A stretch of 64,000 nt of DNA from Adenophora triphylla var. japonica (Eukaryota > Streptophyta > Magnoliopsida > Asterales > Campanulaceae), in contig JAFEMH010000747.1 of assembly GCA_022495995.1 (NCBI GenBank), forward strand, positions 124,001 through 188,000, read 5' to 3'. This document shows, one piece after another, positions 33,038 through 44,467 of this stretch. Each line of letters opens with the position of its first letter. The stretch's first letter is position 1. The notes beneath the pieces are model-generated. The model ran no database searches, was not told where the DNA came from, and worked only from the letters and a program-made list of their open reading frames with translations. The translations under genes and the position numbers were made by a program.

Positions 33038-36000
33038 ATTTGGTTCAAGACAACTTGCATCTCTAGGCCTACTTGAATTGCAAGTGTCGGGGTCTTCAAC
33101 CTGATAGGAAAAAAAACAGAAAACATAACAAAGTTACGAAAATAATTATATTGCACATATTCAAACTACTTTACTATGTCCAATTAACATGAGAGGGAGT
33201 CTGGGTACCATAGCTGGCCGTCTTAGAAGAGCACGAGCTTGAATGCTACGAAGCCCATCAAGGAACCGCCCTACACTAGATAACTGCAAATCCAGATTTC
33301 GGGCGCTAGCTTGTATTCTCTGCTCATAGAGATTAGGATCACTCGCTTGTTCTTCGATCCAGCCACTAAGTGCCTGCCATGACAATAACAAAGGTGAGTA
33401 AATTATTTTTTGTTGAACGATTAATTGAATGTTTGATAATTTAAGCACATACAAATGAAGTGATAGAAATGCGACTTAGCAAAGAGCTGGTTGAGCTTAA
33501 CAAGCGTGCTAGCGCTTGTCGAGTAGGACCCACGAGTGGAGCTGGGTGTTCTTCTGCTCAATATTGAAGTAGTCAGCATTAGCATTTGAACAATAATTCG
33601 CTATTAAAAAGGGTCAAGAAGAAAAGGATCTGACCACTCTCATTTAAGGACCATGATATGTGTCTTAATTGCATAAATAGCGCTTGCATGTCTGGTGGAT
33701 TGTCCTACAATGTTAGCCCAACAATGAGTAAGAAACAATATATACACAAAAGATTGTGCCTACATGAGAGTGGAATTAGAGATTATCGGGATCATCTGGG
33801 AAGGGGAAGTGGAGTCCATAACAGAAGTGTCAACCTGGAGGAAATGGTCATTGTTTAAATTGTCTTCGATAGTACTGCTTCTGACAGAGGGAGGGACTGT
33901 CGATACAAAATTAAGCAAACTTTATTATTAAAATTTAGAACTTTCATAAAAGATGAATTCAAAAGCTCAACAAACTTCTCGATGATGAACTACATTGATT
34001 TCAAGAGTAAATGGTTATTTTTCATCAAACCTGAATGATTGGGTATGTTTTGTGTGGATGATTCGTCGGGTTGTACTGAAATGACGTGCAATGTGTAACC
34101 ATCTTGGATGTCTGGTTGATATTATGTGTAACTCTTACTTGATCATTGAATACAAATGCATAGTACAGAGTCTTAATAAAATCATTCAAGGAATATAAAA
34201 GGATACTATAGAATGAGAGGAAACGTTCACTCCTCAAGACTCTTCCTACAGTAAATTATACGCCTGTTCTTTGTGCGGGAATAAGTGTAATTCTGGACAC
34301 TTCTTCTTTTAAGCCACTGATGGTTATCTGCACACCATCAACAAAAAGAAGTTTGATTAAAAGAAATGATCGCAAAATTGAAAATATATATGTATTCTAC
34401 ATCTAAAATATTCTACAACAAAAACAAGGTCCTGAAAACAAGCGAAAGAGAATTACACAGCAATTCAATCAAACCTCTGTTCTATACCTTTACTCATCAA
34501 TATCATGTTTTAGGATTTATCCTAGAAAGTTAAAAGAAGAAACAAGAGTCTCTAATATTCCTTCGTGTCAGACTTTGATTATCTTTCTGCAAATTCAAGC
34601 CGTTTTGGGCATACTTCGGAGAATAACTTAGAATGTGTTAAGGATCCGGGAAAATTCTGGGGCATATAAAGAAAATCATTTGTAGAAGCTGTGTTTGCAC
34701 CTTATGAAAATTCAGGAGCGTATAAGAATTAAGAAAAGGTTATACCTCGCTCTCGCCATACTTTCTTCTAATTATGGTTTGAGGAGGTTGAGGAAGAACA
34801 TATGGAGGAAACAACACCAGACCAGACCAGCCAGAAATTCAATCCCCATCTCTAGATCTGCGAGCCGGATAAATTTCTGGGCTTTGCAAAGTCGCAAACC
34901 ATTGCTTAATAGGCTAATCGTAAAATCAATTGGAGGCTTCTTACCTTTTGCAAATTTGTCCAAAAGATTAACAAATCTATGGCACTTGCAAGAAATAATT
35001 GGATCTCACAGATTCTCTCCGACATCAAAAACCAGTTCGAACTATTAGAATCGGGAATCTTGATCATTAAGTGGACACCTGCCAAGCCCAAGCTCCTAAG
35101 CCTAAGCATTTCTCAACAGGATTTCTCTACGATTTCTCTCTACAAGATTTCATAGACCAAGACTACCTACACTCTTTTCTTCCATACAAAAACTCCGTCG
35201 AATTGCTCTCTTGCACACAAACTAGAGACAATTCTCCTACGAATCAGTCTCCTGCAACAAACACTTCCCACACACCAAATCTCTGTTGGTTTCTCTCCTA
35301 ATTATTGATCTCAAGCAAGGCACACAAAACCTTAACTCATCATCTTCTTCTTCTTCTTCTCATCTTCTTCTATCAAATTGCTTTTTTGATCTCACCTTTT
35401 CAAAATGTGATCAACATCAAAAGGATCGACATGAGATTATTATAATTCCTACAATTAGTCTCTATGTCATAGATCCGACATTCCAACCCTAAAAATCAAT
35501 CTATTTGTTTTGCATAATTATAAACACCTAAGCAGGACTAATCCTAAGATTGGGTGGAATGTGTGCTCCGTGACCTTCCCATTCCATAACTTAACCCCCG
35601 AACCTTAAGACCTTATAAAAATTGGTTTTTCTTATTGTTTTTTGTTAAATAAACACAAGTGAAGACTCGTGTAATTTTCATCATACTCAGATGGGTACAA
35701 GAGGCAATCCTCAGCCGAGAGCCTGCCTATCACTCCCCGCCGAGCCTGCCTATCACTCCCCAAAACACATGTCATTACTTTACATCAATGACTATTCATT
35801 GTTCGGTCAATTTACCTCTCGTTGAACTAAGAAGAAAGTCTGATGGAATTGTAATGGCTCTTGTTGCCTAACATTCAAGAATAAAATTTTCCTGATGCTT
35901 ACTTGGTACTCGAACGAACATTGTGCAGGCTGTTGCGATGATCAATACGCTACTTATTTATGGCTGGGCAGCGGCGCTGCACAAGGCTTTTCTGGGGGGG

Positions 36001-37860
36001 ATATGGGTGATTTGGGACATGATATCAGTTCAAGTGCATGAAAGGTTTTGTAAAGCTAGGTTGGTGCATCTAAAGGTCTCTCTGCTTCCTGCTAAACCTC
36101 CTTCTATGCTCTCCGCAGTATACAACCACCCTCAACAGAATCTTTAGTTTGAGGTATGGAAATCCTTACTATCCTTTGCTGCTTCAATTTATATTCCTTG
36201 GGTTATAGGGAGAGAATTTAATGCCATATTAAGTGCTGAGGAAAATATGGGGGTTATGCATTTATTTATCGCCATCTGCGTATTTTCTCTGATTGCATGC
36301 ATGCAGCGGGTTTGTTTGATTTAGGATTCACTGCTAATATTTTTACTTGGAAAAAACATTGTTGTCGACTAATAGATATATCTGAGTTTGTTTGATTTGG
36401 GCTTTGCTGGGCCTATTTGGGAAAGATTGGATAGGTTTTTAGCTAATGTTGGACCTATTCAGGAAAGACTAGATAGGCTTTTAGCTAATGTGACCAGAAT
36501 AATAGATATAATCAGGCAAATGTCAAACATTTACCTTTTTAGTCTGACCACCGCCCATCTAATTGTGCCTTAAAGCAGGGCCCAAATTTGGCCCAAAACG
36601 ATTTACTTATGAATCCTCCTGGTCAAGTGAACCCCCTTTCAAATTTGGCGTCTTTTTGAGACTCCAGAGTCGTGAGGGGCAAGAGTGGAAAATGAAAGAT
36701 GTCGATTCTTTTCCAAAGAAAGATGGCTTAGATTGAATAGTTTAAAGCCTTATATTGAATAGACCTGGGAAACTCTTTCTTTTCCAGCTATAGCTCCTAT
36801 ATGAACTACTGGGAAACTCTGTCATCCTTCGCCAGGTGTCTACTTGCTGATATCACATGCCAACTGCTGCAGAAGCGAAGGCGGGACTCCTTGGCTCAGA
36901 GGAAGGGGATTCTTTGCAGAGTAGAGCAGAGCAGAGCTGTTGTAAAAGCCTCCTCGTATTTGTGCTCATACACCTCAAAACTCTTCACAATGGAGGTAGT
37001 AATATCTATTGCAAGGAAAGGAAACATGGGACATGTGCATCGCAATCATCTGATCTCCTGGTTTAATTGCAGCCACCACATACCAACTGCTGCAGAATCA
37101 AAAGAAGGACTCCTTGGTTCTTGGCAAAGCTGTTGTAAAAGCTTCCTCTTATTTGTCCTCATATATTTCAAGACTCTTCCAACGTGTAGCGCTGCAAGAA
37201 GTGTCCAGTATTATTCTCAGCTGCTGCTTATGCGCGAGAATAAATGTAACACTAACCACCTTTTGCAGAAACACGTGTGTAATTCTAGCGACATTTCTCT
37301 TTAGCCACTATCGGTATCTGCACACACACAATGTGAACAAATATATATAAAATTAATTAAAAGAAATATAAATTTTGTCACAAGATCAAAGATATATCAA
37401 TATTTGACAATTTACTCGGACTCGACTCGTTCAGATTTAAGATCCATGGCAACTCATGATCTAATTAAGCATATAATATAATGTCAATCTCTATTGAAAA
37501 ACATATACAGAGTATTATTGCCATCTCTATTGAAAAATACAAAAAAAAAAAAAATACTAAAAAAAAATTAACGTCAAATTAAAGAACGTATACTTAATTA
37601 TTCATCAATCTTTTTTATGAAAAAGTGACAAGAATCATAATTCAACCACAGTTCATCTAAAATTTGACTTAGAGTTTTGTTTTTATGCTAAGATGAGATG
37701 TACTTTCCTTATCTTTTTCTGCAAGAAAAAGATATTTTTTTTTAATTCTATGTTTAAGATATTCAGATAGGAAAAAGAAAATGTTACTTCTTCTTCTATA
37801 TCCCAAATGAATAGTATTTTTTTTTTTCAATTTTGTTAATTTAAAACTTAAATTGCCAAT
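33017..37860. repeat. Right outer arm (arm B) of the giant inverted repeat
   Basis: Reverse complement of arm A (4842-13781) with two deletions. Homology stops near 37860 with AT-rich sequence. It holds the third L1 fragment and the reversed exon relics at 33161-33375, 34212-34327 and 37115-37330. Confidence 0.88.
35842..36575 (+). mobile_element. L1-type LINE endonuclease fragment, copy 3
   Basis: Readings in order: the WNC-GA start of plant L1 ORF2, GGIWVIWDM, VSLLPAKPPSMLSAVY, IPWVIGREFNAILSAEEN, GFTANIFTWKK, IWERLDRFLAN and FSLTTAH beside a shifted SDHRP. These are the ordered motifs of the apurinic-type endonuclease. Stops and shifts break the frame, and RT is absent. Confidence 0.72.
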
Positions 37861-38025
37861 AATGAACCAAAATAAGTTTTTGACTATTTTCTTTAAAAAA
37901 AATTCATGGTAAGTGATAGTGTACAATCACTATCAATCTTGAGAAACATTGGGGGCGGGTGTCAACGGAGTTGGGGTGAATAAAATCATATGCATATGTA
38001 TCAACGACCTGAATTCAATCTTCTA
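37861..38025. other. Unique-looking spacer
   Basis: AT-rich, between arm B and the MITEs. Nothing recognised. Confidence 0.4.
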
Positions 38026-38607
38026 CTCCCTTCGTCCATTCGACTTTGGACAATATATCATTTTGGACATTACACTCAACTTAGACGTTTCAAAATGATA
38101 AATTTATATTATTTTTATATTCAATTGGATCCACTTGTCATACTCACAACAACAATTCCCTTACTATTCTTCTTGCTCATTATCACTCTTATTTTACTTT
38201 TCATACTCATAATATTTATTCCACTCATTCTCTCTCATTTTATTATATTAATACTCCCTCCGTCCCGGCCGAAGTGTCTCAACTTTCCTTTTTGGGCGTC
38301 CCATTTAAAATGTCTCAATCCCAAAAAGGAAAGTTTTTATTATTTTTATACTCTTCCTACCCCACTCATTCTCTCTCCTACTTTACTTTTACACTCACAA
38401 TATTCTCTCTCCTAACTATTATTTCCACTCATTCTCTCTCCTATTTAATTTTTCATACTCACAACATTTAACCTTTTTCTCTTTCTTACATCACTTTCCT
38501 TAGTTTTCGCGCCGATCTCATTTGGAGACACTTCGGCCGGGACGGAGGGAGTATTTCTTAATTTTCGTACCGAAAAAAAATTCCTAAGTAAAGTGAGACG
38601 GGGGGAG
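38026..38607. mobile_element. Outer Stowaway-like MITE, split by an inner one
   Basis: It starts CTCCCTTCGTCCA and ends with the complement of CTCCCCCCGTCTCAC, flanked by TA at 38024-38025 and 38608-38609. TA duplication and CTCCCTCCGT-type ends define Stowaway (Tc1/mariner). The inner MITE sits at 38254-38551. Confidence 0.8.
38254..38551. mobile_element. Inner Stowaway MITE (298 bp)
   Basis: Its ends CTCCCTCCGTCCCGGCCGAA and the exact complement at the right side form long terminal inverted repeats, and TA flanks both ends (38252-38253, 38552-38553). The CTCTCTCC-rich interior is itself weakly repetitive. Confidence 0.93.
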
Positions 38608-38609
38608 TA

Positions 38610-38944
38610 GGATTCGCCATGTACCGAGGAGAGGGAGTAGGATTCGCAATCCTCATCTAAATTTTACCCCGTTTGATTATCCTTGACGGGTATCCTACGT
38701 GACCGAGATGTGGTCACTAACCTCATATTTATTCTTTTATTATTGTTAATTTTATTTCATGAAAGCTTGTCATGGATGTGTTTTTAAACATCTAAATTAA
38801 TTTGGCTTGTAGAAAATACAAAGAGAAAATATTGACTTTGGACTGATATATATATAGACCTGTCCAAACGGTTATAACCGCCGGTTAACAGTTCTGTTAA
38901 CTTTTGTACTCTATATGCCTTTTTTTTAATAAAGAATACTATTT
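38610..38944. other. AT-rich spacer with a short GTGACC..GGTCAC inverted repeat
   Basis: No gene. The stretch GGGTATCCTACGTGACCGAG near 38686-38705 resembles 42645-42670. Confidence 0.4.
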
Positions 38945-39130
38945 GAAAACTAACTGGAAATTCTGAAAAACTAACTGGAAAATGTTAAAAAACTGACTGA
39001 AATTCTAAAAAACTAACTGAAATTCTAAAAAACTAACTGAAAACGTTAAAAAACCGATGGAAATTCTAAAAAACTAACTGGAATTCTGAAAAACTAACTG
39101 AAAACGTTAAAAAACTGACTGGAATTTCAA
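38945..39130. repeat. Minisatellite, about ten units of 19-20 bp
   Basis: Units follow AAAAACTAACTGAAATTCT with variants ending ACGTT. It lies directly upstream of the GC-motif cluster. Confidence 0.9.
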
Positions 39131-39186
39131 AAAAGTGGAACGGACAGTCAAAGCAAGGAAAAAGTAGGAAAAACAATATTTGAGAG

Positions 39187-39280
39187 GTCGAGCGATCGCC
39201 CCCATAAGACGAGCGGTCGCCCTCTTTTTACAGAGAAAGGGCGCGATCGCTCCCTAAATACCGGGCGATCGCTCCCTATG
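39187..39280. promoter_or_regulatory. Cluster of GCGATCGC-like palindromic motifs
   Basis: Four sites in about 90 bp: GCGATCGCCCC, GCGGTCGCCC, GCGCGATCGCTCCC and GGCGATCGCTCCC. They stand out in an AT-rich setting, about 350 bp upstream of the ORF1 pseudogene. A regulatory role is only a guess. See the cluster at 42856. Confidence 0.4.
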
Positions 39281-39372
39281 CGAATTTCCCAAGAACCCAG
39301 TTTTATCAAAAAACCCTCCTCTCTCTCAAACAAATAAACAAACCCTTCTTTTCTCTCATACCCAGCCGCCCA

Positions 39373-39375
<3 letters not shown>

Positions 39376-39403
<28 letters not shown>
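39376..39403. repeat. (CT)14 microsatellite
   Basis: Pure CT dinucleotide run in the leader upstream of the ORF1 pseudogene. CT-rich leaders are common near plant transcription starts. Confidence 0.95.
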
Positions 39404-39625
39404 AAAATTTTATCCCTCAAATCACAAAATCAACAACTTTCAATCACAAAATCAACCAACCAATCAGTTCCAAAACTTCATTCAAGGCTAAGAGGTGTAT
39501 TTGAAAGAGGCAAAGGGTGAGCATTTTATTTTTAAGGCGATAATTCCGACCAAATTCCGGCATAATTCCGGCCACTCCCAAGTAAGCTTCAAATCTGTAT
39601 TTTTGAGTTTTGATTTACTATTATA

Positions 39626-40765
39626 ATGTCGAAAAGAGCACGAAACACTACCACCCCTCCCGTCGGTCCCCCGTTTGATAGAACAAAATTTGTTGGGGAT
39701 AAAGCTCAACAATTCTTTGAGCTATACGAATCCAAGTCCTTCAACCCAGAGAGGGAATTTGATTTTGAAGACTTGTATGTCGACAACTATGTTAACCTAT
39801 ACAAATGGGAAAAGTTGGGGAGTAAGCCAACAAACTTTGGAGTGGGGCTTTTAGTAAAATAATTTTATGTCAATGTTTTTGAAATGGGGAACTCGGGGGT
39901 GTCGTCTGTGCGGGACCGGAGTGCAGGTAAACTATTCCAGGGAGGTGATTAATCAATATTACGGGTTAGCCTCCGACATGGAGGAGCATGGGTGTGAATA
40001 TACGAAAGAGATGGAGAGGATTGGGATGAATTATAAGGAGAATCTGTATGTGCTAGCTCCGACTTTCGGGGAAATTGACCCGAATTTTGTGAAGAAGGGG
40101 ACTATTATGAAGTCCCGGGACATGGATGATTGGTTGAAGGTGATTCATAGATTTATTTGTGAGAGGATTCTCCCTTCCTCGCATTTTAATGAGGTGAATT
40201 GGAGGCGTGCATTTCTGATGCACATGATTGTTCAAGGAAAAAAATTGACTTCGGGAAAATAATTTCTAATGAGATATGGCACACAGCTAAGGGTATGGCC
40301 AATACCAACTACAATTTCCCGTTGTTGATCACAGCCCTGATAGGGAGAGCGGGATTCAACGTGACCCGAGTGAACAAGGACATTAGAAAAGGTCCTAAGA
40401 TCAACAAGTTCACCCTCACCACTAAATGTCAGAATGAAAAAAGAGGTGCGGGGTCATCTAGGGGACGTCAGGTTAAAGATGATGATGAGGAGGAGGAGGA
40501 TGAGGCTGAGGAATGGTGAGTAGACCCGACCGAGGGTGCTTATTTTCTGTCACAGCAGGTTGGCTCCCTGGAAAGTCAAATTAGAGATCTGAGGGGAGAT
40601 TTTGGACAGCTATCCACCCGCGTGGATGCGGAGATTGAGGCGGCCCAGGCTTGGAGGGCATAACAGACTTTTCAGTCAGAGGAGCAGACTCGGTTGCTCC
40701 AGACTCTACTCGAACGGATGCCACCAGCACCGGGAGGTGGCTCGAGCCATGATGACCAGTATTGA
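39626..40765 (+). pseudogene. Retroelement-type ORF1 (putative plant transposon protein domain)
   Basis: The start reads MSKRARNTTTPPVGPPFD, then FVGDKAQQFFELYESKSFNP, VNYSREVINQYYGL, MKSRDMDDWLKVIHRFICER and WHTAKGMANTNYNFPLLITA, and ends in an acidic patch and a coiled-coil-like tail (LESQIRDLRGDFGQLSTRVD) up to TGA 40763-40765. Proteins of this type accompany Athila-like retroelements and some DNA elements in many dicots; their role is unknown. Breaks are a TAA at 39860, a shift near 39920, a shift in the A-run near 40240, a TGA at about 40516 and a TAA near 40662. Between breaks the codons are well kept. Confidence 0.75.
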
Positions 40766-41515
40766 ATAGTGAATCTGTTTGTTAAATTTTGAAACTCGTT
40801 GTTAATTTCTTTGTTATTGGTTAATTACTTCTTTAATTATCCGAATCTTGATGTAATTATACTTATGCTATGATTTCTGCGAGTTCTAAACATTTATTAT
40901 TGTTTAATTATACTTTTTTATTTATTGGCAAAAAAAGGTTCAAAATGGTCCTATTTTGGAAGTCTTGTGAGTTGAGAAAAGGACTTAATTTGGCTCCAAA
41001 CTAAAATGCCATCCTTTCTGTAAAGGGATCGAACCTCTCAACCTAAATAATTCTATACATGTAGAGACACCTACCTTCTATTATTATTATTTTGGAATTT
41101 ATTTTTCTTTCAAAGAAAATAGACATAGATAGTGAAATAAGGTCGATATTCTATTTTAGAAAAAAATAAAATACAAATATCTCAGTTAATATTGTTGTGG
41201 TGCCTTAGATGATGCACAAAGCGAATTAACGTGGGTCTATTACTCTATAGTAATATGTTATCTGTATTTTGCGTACTGTAATATGTTATATGTATTTTGC
41301 GATTATCAATCTTATTTATTGTTAAAAATAAATTAACCTTATAATTTATTTCACTGCCCCTTCTTAATGTTTTACCAAATTTCAATAAACACTCTTTTTA
41401 TTTGGCTCCAAACTATATGCATTTGTGCTAGTAAATTATATAAAAGCAAATATTTTATAAACAAAATTAAATATTTATTTAGAAAAAAAAAACGATATAA
41501 TACTAAATATACATT
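40766..41515. other. AT-rich gene-free stretch
   Basis: Nothing recognised. It ends where the 39-bp repeats upstream of the HROB-like gene begin. Confidence 0.4.
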
Positions 41516-41632
41516 CAAATCCGGCACTGTCAATGCCGATCTTATCTTAACTGACAAATCCGGCACTGCCAATGCCGAATTTATCTTAACTTACAAATCA
41601 GGCACTGCCGATGCCGGTTTTATCAAATCTGA
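41516..41632. repeat. Three 39-bp direct repeats upstream of the HROB-like gene
   Basis: Each unit holds CCGGCACTGCCAATGCCG-like sequence with inverted CGGCA and TGCCG, then TTATCTTAACT. They end about 60 bp before the ATG, so they lie in the leader or core promoter. Confidence 0.85.
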
Positions 41633-41692
41633 ATTTCCGCTTTAAAAGAAAGGACCAGTTTCATTATAACCTGCTTCATACAAAACCCAAAA

Positions 41693-42565
41693 ATGGATCG
41701 TAGACTCCCCCGCCATTCTAATCTCCGTCCTCATTCTTCCGGCCAAACATCTGCCCCTCAACCCTCTCACCTCTCTCAAATAAATCTCTCTCAACCCTCT
41801 TCAGAGTGTCTGATTCCTAGTCCCGCTGGTGTCGTGCAGGCCGCTATACGCCAGAGAAACCTCGATCGTCAGAGCGTTTCCTCTCAGGAACCTCTAATTG
41901 TGACCCAAGAGTATGTACGGAGAGCGATTGAAAATCCGTGGAGGATAAAGATTTCCAATGCAGTCCTTGGCTCTCCGCACTTGAACTACTCAATGGCGAT
42001 GGTATGATTCATGCTACCCCTTTGAATACTATCAAGGGTGGATGTATCAATTTTGATACGATTAATGTTGTTGTTGCTGTTGTCAAGACCATCACACGAA
42101 ATGAATTTGGTGACGCTATGGTGACTTTGAAGGTTATCATATGAGTTTTGTATGTTTTCTAGCATGATTAGTATGTGTCTTATCTTACTAATTAAGGTAA
42201 ATTTGATAGGACCCTACGGGAACAATAGTTGTTTCAATTCATCATAAGCTGCTTACTGAGAGTGAGTTCACAAATGACATATCTGTTGGTTCTGTTATGA
42301 TACTTCATCAGATGTGATGTATTAAAAATGCAACAACTGGAACCTAGTATTAATATTGCCATCTAATCATGTTGTTTTGTAATTTTTAGGTTGTTGTTTT
42401 CTCCCCCTCACGTAAAGCATATTATCTTAACATCACACTCCCCAATGTATTTAAGGTAAAATTGTTAGGATCCTACTATGAGTGAGTGATTGTTCAACAA
42501 ATGACATTAGTTTATTTGCATTGCAGGCATTCCATAAGGATTTCATCCCATCTGATTTTCCATGA
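41693..42565 (+). pseudogene. HROB-like (homologous recombination OB-fold) gene, damaged
   Basis: Four exons: 41693-42132, 42210-42311, 42390-42455 and 42527-42565. The N-terminal part has LIPSPAGVVQAAI, then DKDFQCSPWLSALELLNGDG. The OB-fold region reads VVVAVVKTITRN, GDAMVTLK, DPTGTIVVSIHHKLLTESEF, DISVGSVMILHQ and FSPSRKAYYLNITLPNV. These match the DUF4539/OB-fold family whose animal member HROB loads MCM8-MCM9 during recombination repair; the assignment is from memory of that pattern. Damage: a one-base frame change near 41936 (the correct frame resumes at VEDKDF) and loss of the exon 2 donor (CAG followed by AT). Other splice sites are intact. It is a recently decayed gene or a captured copy. 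Confidence 0.65.
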
Positions 42566-42855
42566 AGGGGTTTTTCATGTCACCTGGAAGTGGTTACTAA
42601 ATATTTTGTTTGATTAATGTAATAGTTGTTGAACTTGTATTTCTATCCTATGTGGTCGGGATGTGATCACAAATTTGAACTATTTATTTTAATGTTATTT
42701 CAGTTTTTTTATAAATTATTTGCTACAATATGATGTATTTATAATGCGAGACGAAGGAACAATACTTTAACCCAAAATAATTAATCTCATCCAAACCTCC
42801 AATTAGTCAACAACGTATAGTCAATAACGTACGTACGCCTTCTTTTTCTCTGGGG
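42566..42855. other. AT-rich spacer
   Basis: No gene. CCTATGTGGTCGGGATGTGA at 42648 resembles CCTACGTGACCGAGATGTGG at 38692. Confidence 0.4.
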
Positions 42856-42985
42856 TGCGGTCTCCCCGCTTAATGGTGTGATCGCCCCTCTTGAGGGTGC
42901 GATCGCCCCTCTTTAGAGCGCGGTCGCCCCTTTTTTCCAGCAACTTCGCATGATCGTGCGCATGAAATCGCACGGTCGCCCCATT
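42856..42985. promoter_or_regulatory. Second cluster of GATCGCCCC-like motifs
   Basis: Sites include GTGATCGCCCCTC, GTGCGATCGCCCCTC, GCGCGGTCGCCCC and CGCACGGTCGCCCC, in the same orientation as the cluster at 39187. It lies downstream of the MULE transposase 3' end. Confidence 0.4.
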
Positions 42986-43222
42986 TGTATGAACATTGCC
43001 AAATAATCAACTCCTCTAATTCTACTAAAATACCAAAACAACACTCGTTTTGGCCCATTTGGTCGTTTCAAGTTCCACAACTACAACTATATTTGATGAC
43101 ATACTCCACCAAGAGTTGAATATATTACAAGTTCAATATATTACAAGTTCGAATAAAACAACAATACTTAAAAGTTCAAAGTACTTAATTTAAGAAATAA
43201 AAATACAAATAACAATTAACTC

Positions 43223-43841
43223 TTAATGCTTAAGAGTTGGACACCTCCTTTGCGTGTGACCTTCTACCTTGCAAATCCCACAACGATTCTATTTTTTTTT
43301 TTGCAACTTGGCAATCCATAGAGTTTCTCAGTCGCCTTGACTTGGGTCTCCCTTGCTTCTGGTCACGTCGATGGTCCGGGTTAGGGTAAAAACGTGGGAC
43401 AATATGATCTACATTCCAATAGGCCTCGTCGTAGATTGGATGAAAAGAGCAACTCCACGTCTTGTAGTACGAGCCAAGGTTGTAAAAAGGATGAATATAA
43501 CTCATACCATCGACATTTTACGTTTTGAAACATGCAAGAACATGCGAACAAGGGTAATGATATTGCATCTATTTGCCACAAGTGCATGTTCGATCATCCA
43601 ATCTCACAACTTGAATGTGTCAACCTTTATCACCACGTACCCTGGTCGTCACACTATAAACACCCACAGATGTAGTATTAAACCCTGTGACGTGATGATA
43701 CCCAGCCTTAGTCAAGTTGTATCGATATATTCGATCGATTCTCTCACTGAATTGTAGCGTGGCATTTGGTGGTGGGATGCCATTAGGATCTCCCCCTAAA
43801 GCACTAATTGCTTTAGTGAGTCTATCTTGAAAGTATGCCAC
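43223..43841 (-). pseudogene. MULE (MuDR-type) transposase, C-terminal part with SWIM finger
   Basis: From the MITE junction it reads YFQDRLTKAISALGGDP, then the SWIM zinc-finger pattern CTCGKWMQYHYPCSHVLACF, then GRPKSRRLRNSMD and a final zinc-knuckle-like GHTQRRCPTLKH. SWIM is the DNA- or protein-binding finger near the end of plant MuDR transposases. A TAA follows CFKT and a slip in the A-run near 43290 changes frame, so the copy is dead. It continues from 44468 once the MITE is removed. Confidence 0.88.

Positions 43842-44467
<626 letters not shown>

Noticed and set aside
4842..37860. The whole inverted repeat as a single classical transposon with terminal inverted repeats
   Set aside because: No matching terminal motif or target duplication is visible at 4842 and 37860, the arms have different lengths, and there are two palindrome centres. 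Serial rearrangement explains it at least as well.
39187..39280. GCGATCGC sites as the cyanobacterial HIP1 repeat, suggesting bacterial DNA
   Set aside because: The surroundings are typical plant transposon sequence with AT-rich spacers, and the sites come with variants such as GCGGTCGCC. Resemblance is by chance.
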